A stretch of DNA of 41,456 nt. Origin: Reyranella sp. (GTDB taxonomy: Bacteria > Pseudomonadota > Alphaproteobacteria > Reyranellales > Reyranellaceae). Below, piece after piece: positions 36,738 through 41,456 of this stretch (within the stretch, counting starts at the first letter, position 1; every line of letters begins with the position of its first letter). The DNA lies in contig JALHMO010000047.1 in the NCBI GenBank assembly GCA_022844015.1, positions 1 to 41,456 on the forward strand, read 5' to 3'. The notes beneath the pieces were generated by a model, which worked only from the letters and a program-made list of their open reading frames with translations, did not search any database and was not told the DNA's origin. A program made the translations under genes and the position numbers.

Positions 36738-37448
36738 ATGCCCGACAAACCGTACGGTCTGTTCTGCCCGATAGCGAAGGCGTGCGAGTTCCTCGAGCCG
36801 CGCTGGACGATGCCAATTCTCGCCGAGATGTCGTGTGGCACCACTCGCTTCAATGATCTCCGCCGCGGCATGCCTCGCATATCGCCCTCGCTCCTGTCGA
36901 AGCGGCTCAAGGAGATGGAGGAGCAGGGCCTGATCGAAAGGATCACCGACAAGGGAAGCGGGACAATCGACTACGTCCGCACGCCGCGAGCCGTGGAACT
37001 GCATACGATCCTGCTGGCGCTGGGGCATTGGGCCCAGCGAAACATCGATGCGGAAACCGCGCTGTGTGATCGCGATGCAAAGACCTTGATGTGGCTGCTG
37101 CGCCGCAAGATCAATACGGACGAGCTGCCACCGAAGCGCATCGTCATGCGGTTCTACTTCACGGACGCGCCCAAGACGGAACGCACCTATTGGATCCTGG
37201 CCAAGCCGGGCATGGCAGTCGACCTGTGCCTGTCCAATCCCGGATTCGATGTGGATCTTTATGTCGAAACCCAAATACCCGTTCTGACTGGCATCCTGTT
37301 CGGCCGGTGCTCGCTGTCCCGCGAGCTCGAGCACGAACGGCTGAGACTCGTCGGCGCGCCTCAAATAAGCCGGACGATTGGCAAGTGGTTGAACCTGAGC
37401 CTGTTCGCACCGTCGGCCAGCCCGGCCCGGATGGACGCGCTGGTCTGA
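36738..37448 (+). CDS. HxlR-family regulator with C-terminal SCP2-like domain
   Basis: 236 residues from the ATG at 36738, 7 nt after GAGGAGG. Residues 8-100 are an HxlR winged helix with the usual Cys (CPIAKACEFLEPRWTMPILAEM) and the wing RISPSLLSKRLKEMEEQGLIER. Two Cys (10 and 16) could sense thiol or aldehyde stress. The C-terminal half (about 118-225: IVMRFYFTDAP...YWILAKPGMAVDLCLSNPGFDVDLYVET) fits an SCP2 lipid-binding fold seen in a subset of HxlR proteins. It probably controls the divergent methyltransferase-osmC operon and itself, perhaps in response to a lipid-like ligand. Confidence 0.87.
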   Translation: MPDKPYGLFCPIAKACEFLEPRWTMPILAEMSCGTTRFNDLRRGMPRISPSLLSKRLKEMEEQGLIERITDKGSGTIDYVRTPRAVELHTILLALGHWAQRNIDAETALCDRDAKTLMWLLRRKINTDELPPKRIVMRFYFTDAPKTERTYWILAKPGMAVDLCLSNPGFDVDLYVETQIPVLTGILFGRCSLSRELEHERLRLVGAPQISRTIGKWLNLSLFAPSASPARMDALV

Positions 37449-37630
37449 TCGCGCGGCCGACAGTCCCGACGTGGCTCCAGTCGCTCGACGACGGCCAGCC
37501 GTTGGCGCCTGCAGCCGCTTGTTCGCGCCTGCCGTCCCAGACGAAGCCACGCGATCCGAGGCAATCGGCCGTACGTCCCCGGCAACCGCGCACTATGAGT
37601 GGAAATGCCTCGGCCTGGCGGAGCTTGTCG

Positions 37631-37900
37631 TCATTGGCTGATCGGCGCCCGGAGGGAAGCTCCCCGCCTCACCCCTGCCGCGACGCAGGCCAGAACGTCG
37701 CCGACCGTGTTGAGGCGGGACGCTTCGTCATCCGAGATGTCGATCGAGAATTCGTCCTCGAGCGACATCACCACCTCGACAAGATCGAGGCTCGTTGCAC
37801 CCAGGTCCCTGTCCAGCGTGGCCGCCTCGGTGAGGCGCTCGTCGGGGACTTGAAACTGCTCGGCCAGGACCCGGCTGACCCGTTCCCGCACATCTTCCAT
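37631..37900 (-). CDS. acyl carrier protein
   Basis: 89 residues from an ATG 5 nt after GGAGGTGGCG. The 4'-phosphopantetheine attachment Ser is S37 in DLGATSLDLVE, followed by an acidic helix (EDEFSIDISDDEA). This is a stand-alone ACP rather than the housekeeping fabF-linked copy, as no fatty-acid gene is near. The same frame is open upstream to 38164; see that entry. Confidence 0.85.
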   Translation of the reverse strand: MEDVRERVSRVLAEQFQVPDERLTEAATLDRDLGATSLDLVEVVMSLEDEFSIDISDDEASRLNTVGDVLACVAAGVRRGASLRAPISQ

Positions 37901-38164
37901 CGCCACCTCCGTCTGCAGCGCCCTCACAGGTCCTCGAGGCGCCGCACGCCGATCCCTGCTTTCCCTCATCGCCGCCGTGTCCGTGAGCGCCCGCACGGCC
38001 TTCTCGCCCTCTGTCACCGCCTCGTGGCGCGATCGAAATGTAACGGGCGACCGGGTGACCTCGGCACCGGCCGCGTCGTGGATCTCCCAGTCAAACGGGA
38101 GCCCGGGCGAACCGCGACGGCTGGTGACGAGCCGATAAGGTGACAATATGAGCATCCCGGACAC
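37901..38164 (-). CDS. in-frame open region upstream of the ACP (possible N-terminal extension)
   Basis: 88 codons read straight into the ACP without a stop. From an ATG at 38164 the text (LSPYRLVTSRRGSPGLPFDWEIHDAAGAEVTRSPVTFRSRHEAV) looks protein-like, resembling small alphaproteobacterial hypothetical proteins. Either the ACP is a 177-residue fusion or this is a separate gene whose stop was lost. I cannot decide from sequence alone. Confidence 0.4.
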
Positions 38165-38176
38165 CTCGACAATGCC

Positions 38177-38356
38177 TCACTGTGCATTTCCGGCCTGACG
38201 GTCCAGCTCGTCGGCCTCGCCTTCCAGCTCGACCGCGTATTTCAGCAGTCGGTTCAGGTCGATCGTTTGAGACAGCATGCCGGCCAAGCGTCGAGCCCGT
38301 GCGGCGCTATCCCGCTTGCTGCGGGCCAGGCTCCGCAATTCCGACGTGGTGAACAT
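38177..38356 (-). CDS. 59-residue helical small protein
   Basis: Starts MFTTSELRSLARSKRDS and ends DELDRQAGNAQ. Two amphipathic helices rich in Arg and Glu (RRLAGMLSQTIDLNRLLKYAVELEGEADEL) suggest a soluble helical hairpin. A GGGAGC lies about 8 nt upstream. It is too short for common ORF cutoffs. It reads like small Rhizobiales hypothetical proteins, but no function can be given. Confidence 0.6.
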   Translation of the reverse strand: MFTTSELRSLARSKRDSAARARRLAGMLSQTIDLNRLLKYAVELEGEADELDRQAGNAQ

Positions 38357-38592
38357 GGTCAGGCTCCCATGCTGCTCGGACTACTTCTTCTGATGCGCCG
38401 CCGCCGGCTTGCGCCCCGAGGATCGATCAGGCCGGGCGGTGCTGTCTGTTCAAATTGAGACAGGCCCCCGCGAGGCCCGGCAGCCGGTATTGCCGGCCGG
38501 GCTCGGTCACGATTGCCGAGAGACGGTCACGCCTCGAGGTTCACCGCAGCCAGCGTGCCGCGCTCCTCGAGGAACAGGCCGCTCAAGCGGGC

Positions 38593-38703
38593 TCAGCCTT
38601 CTTCCTGAAAGGCTTCCTCGCGCGCTTTCTTGATGTTGGGCAGAGCCATCAGCACCAGCATGACCGCCGTGATTGTCAGGAAGGTGGCATACGGGCTTTT
38701 CAC
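38593..38703 (-). CDS. 36-residue putative membrane miniprotein
   Basis: GTG start, MKSPYATFLTITAVMLVLMAL then a charged tail NIKKAREEAFQEEG. One membrane-spanning helix is clear. A weak TAAGG lies upstream. Supported only by composition and frame. Confidence 0.4.
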   Translation of the reverse strand: MKSPYATFLTITAVMLVLMALPNIKKAREEAFQEEG

Positions 38704-39021
38704 TTACGCGAGCCTTACGAGGCGACAGCTCGACGGCGGGAACGAAGGCGCGGTCGGCGCCCTCCTGCGACGCTGCACGCTGGAGGATCGAAAGGCGGAC
38801 ACATCGGCAGGCGCCTCCCCGGCAGGCGGCCGGGCTCTTGGGAATATGTCGCTTTTGCCAGGTCGCCGATCGGGTGCTAGCGTCCTGAAGCGCCAGGCGG
38901 CTTCGTCCGGGCAGCGTCAGCTCACGCCGATGCCGACGGCGAGAGAAGCGTCGATCATCGTCCCGCCTGTCGCAGGCGACGGTTGGCTCGAAATCGTCGG
39001 ATCCGGCGCTGCGAGGTTTCC
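38704..39021. other. 318-bp intergenic region
   Basis: I find no supportable gene. A plus-strand open frame across 38630-39025 lacks a ribosome-binding site and overlaps the miniprotein antisense. The downstream end supplies the leader and ribosome-binding site for the cyclase gene at 39022. Confidence 0.45.
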
Positions 39022-39759
39022 ATGACGCGATCGCCGTCTCTGATCTGCAAGGGGTGTTGGCAGAACCTGCGCCTGCCGGTGCCGTTGCGCGGCATCCCCT
39101 CGCTGCCTTTCCGGGCCATCGGTCTCAAGCCGAGCCGCATGAATCCCAATACATGCACCTTCTGCGAGCTGGCCTTCACCACCATAATGCGGGCCCGCAA
39201 CGTCGACATCGATGCCTCGGTCATGTTCGCCGACCTGCGCGGCTATACCGGCCTGACGGAAACCCTGCAGCCGGAGACGATGTCCGAGCTGCTCGATACC
39301 TTCTACGATGCCTGCGGCAACGCCATCTGGGCCCAGGACGGATTGCTCAACAAGACGATCGGCGATGCCGTCATGGCGGTGTTCAATTTCCCGGTGAAGC
39401 ACGCCGACCATGCCGCCCGCGCCATCGCGGCCGCTCGGCTCCTGCAGGAGGATTGTCGCGTCCGCTTCGCGGAGTTTGCCCGGACGCACGACCTCGACGA
39501 GGGATCGCTCGGCGTCGGCATTGGAATTGACTCCGGTACCATGAAGTTCGGCGAGTTCGGCCGCTCCCATCGCGATCTGACCGCGATCGGCACCGTGGTG
39601 AACGTGGCCGCACGCGCGCAGTCCGCCGCAGCCCCGGGCGCGATTCTCGTGACGCAGCGTGTGCATGACCGCACATTGGAGCTCGCCTGGAACGACGAGG
39701 GGCGCGACTACACCCTCAAGGGCTTCGAAGCGCCGGTCAGGCTGTACGCAGCCCGGTAG
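39022..39759 (+). CDS. adenylate/guanylate cyclase with N-terminal double CxxC motif
   Basis: 245 residues from an ATG with GAGG 6 nt upstream. The N-terminus has C9-x2-C12 and C45-x2-C48, which could hold zinc, a cluster or a redox thiol pair. Residues 60-245 are a class III cyclase with metal ligands D71 (FADLRGYT) and D115 (TIGDAVMAVF), and the VVNVAARAQ helix. It lacks membrane helices, so it is cytosolic and may be regulated by metal or redox state. It converges on larB with a 14-nt gap. Confidence 0.88.
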   Translation: MTRSPSLICKGCWQNLRLPVPLRGIPSLPFRAIGLKPSRMNPNTCTFCELAFTTIMRARNVDIDASVMFADLRGYTGLTETLQPETMSELLDTFYDACGNAIWAQDGLLNKTIGDAVMAVFNFPVKHADHAARAIAAARLLQEDCRVRFAEFARTHDLDEGSLGVGIGIDSGTMKFGEFGRSHRDLTAIGTVVNVAARAQSAAAPGAILVTQRVHDRTLELAWNDEGRDYTLKGFEAPVRLYAAR

Positions 39760-39773
39760 CGAACGCAGCCTCG

Positions 39774-40430
39774 CTATCGCCGCGCGATCGCCAGGATCTT
39801 GATCGCTGCCGCCGCGGCGCCGAAGCCGTTGTCGATGTTCATCGCCATGACACCCGGGGCGCAGCTCGACAGCGCGGCATTCAGGGCCACCGCACCGCCG
39901 GAAGCCACCCCGTAGCCCACGGAGGTCGGCAGCGCGATCACCGGCGCGGCGACCAGGCCGGCAACGACGCTGAACAGCGCCCCTTCCATGCCGGCCGCGA
40001 CGATGACGACGCGGGCTTCGCGCAGCCTGCCGACCTGCGCGTTGAGCCGCCACAGACCGGCGACGCCCACGTCGGCAATCACCGGCGCGGCATGGCCGTG
40101 GAACGCCAGCGTGCGCGCCGCCTCGCGCGCCGGGCCGAGGTCGGCGGTGCCGGCAGCGACGATCAGCGCGCCCTCGACCGGCGTGCCGGGATGCGGCCCG
40201 CCCAGGATGGCGGTGCGCGAGAGCGCGTCGAAATCGAGCCGCGTGCGCTGCGCTTCCGGCAGCTCGACGTGCTGCGCCGGCGCGAGCCGCGTCAGCAGCA
40301 GGCGCGCGCCGCTGGTGGCCGCTGTCTCCACGATGGCGGCGATCTGGGCCGGCGTCTTCGGCTCGCAGAGCACGGCCTCGGCGACGCCGGTGCGCGCCTC
40401 GCGTTCCCAGTCGAGGACGAAGTCGCTCAC
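39774..40430 (-). CDS. larB: LarB, nickel-pincer cofactor biosynthesis carboxylase/hydrolase
   Basis: 218 residues, GTG start overlapping the larE stop by 4 nt. LarB converts nicotinic acid adenine dinucleotide to pyridinium-3,5-biscarboxylate mononucleotide, the first step toward the nickel-pincer nucleotide. The C-terminal half is a PurE/AIR-carboxylase-like fold: APVIADVGVAGLWRLN, VVIVAAGMEGALFSVVAGL, VIALPTSVGYGVA and NIDNGFGAA. The N-terminal region (LDFDALSRTAILGG) also fits LarB. Confidence 0.92.
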   Translation of the reverse strand: MSDFVLDWEREARTGVAEAVLCEPKTPAQIAAIVETAATSGARLLLTRLAPAQHVELPEAQRTRLDFDALSRTAILGGPHPGTPVEGALIVAAGTADLGPAREAARTLAFHGHAAPVIADVGVAGLWRLNAQVGRLREARVVIVAAGMEGALFSVVAGLVAAPVIALPTSVGYGVASGGAVALNAALSSCAPGVMAMNIDNGFGAAAAAIKILAIARR

Positions 40431-41305
40431 GCCCGCCCGCGCAGGGCAGGTCCGCTAGGGGAAGGCCCGCTCCGAGCAGGCCCGCCCGGGGAAGGCCTGC
40501 TCGGGAAAGATTCATGCAGGAAGGCGGCGCCCCGGCGATAGGGGCGGAAGCCCAGGAAGCGGCGCCGTTCTTCCGCGCACAGCTCGTCCGCGATGCGCCG
40601 CATCGCGTCGTCCGGTTCGGGCGCCTCGACGACAATGCCGCGATGGGTGACGCGGCAGCGGAGATCCGTCCCCGGCGGCACGTGGGGAGCAAGCGTGCGC
40701 TCCATGCGCGCGACGAAGGCGAGGTCCTCGGCGCTGATCGCGATGCCTGTCTCGACGCGGCTCGACAGGCAGGGCTGCGCGGGCAACTCGGAAATGTCGC
40801 CAAGATCGAAGCCGCGCGCGAGGGCACGCACGGCTTCCTTGTCCATGCCGGCCTCGACGAACGGGTGGCGGACGCGGTGCTCGGCCGCGGCGATCAGGCC
40901 GGGCCGGTAGTCGCCGAGATCGTCCAGGTTGGCGCCCGAGGCGATCGGCCCCTCGGTCACGTGGGCGATGCGCGCGTAGAGATTGGTCTTGCAGAAATAG
41001 CAGCGATTGACCGGGTTGGCGCGGTACTGGGGATCGGCGAACTCGCCCGCGTCCACTTCCGTGAGCCGCCAGCCGAACCGGCTCGCATGCTCGCGCACGC
41101 GGGCCGTCGCCTCCGCCGGCACGGCGGGAGAGAGCGCATGCACCACCAGCAGGCCGGGCACGCCGGCACCGTGCGCGGTGCGGGACGCGGCCCGGTGCGC
41201 CGCATGAGCGAGCGTCATGCTGTCGACCCCGCCGCTGACCGCGATCGCGAGGTTGGGCAGGTCCAACAGGATGGCCTCCAGCGCCGACGTCATGGTCATT
41301 GGCAT
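40427..41305 (-). CDS. larE: LarE, ATP-dependent sulfur transferase of the nickel-pincer pathway
   Basis: 292 residues. LarE adenylates the biscarboxylate and transfers sulfur to it. A PP-loop SGGVDS lies at 24-29. Three Cys stand out: C102-x2-C105 (NRCYFCK) and C179 (AQPCLSS). C179 corresponds to the position that in some LarE enzymes gives up its own sulfur; members with three Cys can bind a [4Fe-4S] cluster instead and act catalytically, so the CxxC suggests that type here. The C-terminal 30 residues are a Pro/Gly/Ser tail. AAAGG lies 9 nt before the ATG. larC, the nickel-inserting enzyme, is not in the window. Confidence 0.93.
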   Translation of the reverse strand: MPMTMTSALEAILLDLPNLAIAVSGGVDSMTLAHAAHRAASRTAHGAGVPGLLVVHALSPAVPAEATARVREHASRFGWRLTEVDAGEFADPQYRANPVNRCYFCKTNLYARIAHVTEGPIASGANLDDLGDYRPGLIAAAEHRVRHPFVEAGMDKEAVRALARGFDLGDISELPAQPCLSSRVETGIAISAEDLAFVARMERTLAPHVPPGTDLRCRVTHRGIVVEAPEPDDAMRRIADELCAEERRRFLGFRPYRRGAAFLHESFPSRPSPGGPARSGPSPSGPALRGRA

Positions 41306-41338
41306 AGGGGCGCACCTTTCATTTCATTCTCCTAGTGA

Positions 41339-41364
41339 GAAACTGGCGGCTTGCCGCCAGTTTC
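41339..41364. repeat. perfect 12-bp palindrome upstream of larE
   Basis: gaaactggcggc-tt-gccgccagtttc. It lies 34 nt upstream of the larE start, so it could be an operator or a terminator of a gene beyond the window. No T-run follows on either strand. Confidence 0.6.
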
Positions 41365-41415
41365 TTGACACGGCGGGTCGGCCCTCGGGCCGGTGGGGAA
41401 CTCCTATGAAAATGC

Positions 41416-41456
41416 GCTGGGAGCGCGCCACTGGTGGCGGAGTAAACTCCGCCAAA
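41416..41456 (-). repeat. 41-nt dispersed repeat, copy 2 (cut by the window end)
   Basis: The reverse complement matches 7934-7974 at 40 of 41. The palindrome ggcggagt-aa-actccgcc lies within it. The element may extend beyond the window. Confidence 0.8.

Overview
This is a GC-rich chromosomal window that I read as coming from an alphaproteobacterium, perhaps of the Reyranella/Bradyrhizobium type. The reasons are the orphan tripartite-tricarboxylate binding protein, a GroESL pair with a GGM-tail GroEL, class III cyclases fused to TolB-like and TPR regions, FixK-like half-sites, and dispersed hairpin repeats. Genus is a guess. No tRNA, rRNA or CRISPR array was seen.

Layout. 1-8.0 kb: the 3' part of a frameshifted autotransporter, a TctC-type periplasmic binding protein, a transglutaminase-like protein without the usual histidine, groES-groEL, then about 400 bp of hairpin repeats. 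8.0-12.7 kb: a small membrane protein whose 3' end is duplicated on the far side of a toxin-antitoxin operon, about 1.2 kb without a clear gene, and a family 5 solute-binding protein flanked by two related noncoding repeats.

12.8-25.8 kb looks like a defence island. It holds a degenerate ImmA/IrrE-like protein with a small unknown partner, an orphan HTH antitoxin, and a type III restriction-modification locus whose res gene carries an in-frame TGA and whose mod gene has an AT-rich, apparently imported centre. Next come an AAA+ ATPase and a RelE-UvrD fusion helicase behind a palindromic promoter, and an Xre/ParS antitoxin with a truncated RES-like toxin. Mod may still methylate while the restriction partner is broken. 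The ATPase-helicase pair is the best candidate for an undescribed system.

25.8-34.6 kb: a cytoplasmic subtilisin-like protease, an adenylate cyclase with TolB-like and TPR regions, a PAP2 phosphatase-like protein, an exported two-repeat protein behind an FNR/FixK-like site, a DUF1003 membrane protein and a YbiO-like MscS channel. 34.9-39.0 kb: OsmC and a methyltransferase divergent from an HxlR-SCP2 regulator, an acyl carrier protein, and two tiny genes. 39.0-41.5 kb: a Cys-rich cyclase facing an overlapping larE-larB pair (nickel-pincer cofactor), and at the right edge a second copy, inverted, of the 41-nt repeat found near 7.9 kb.
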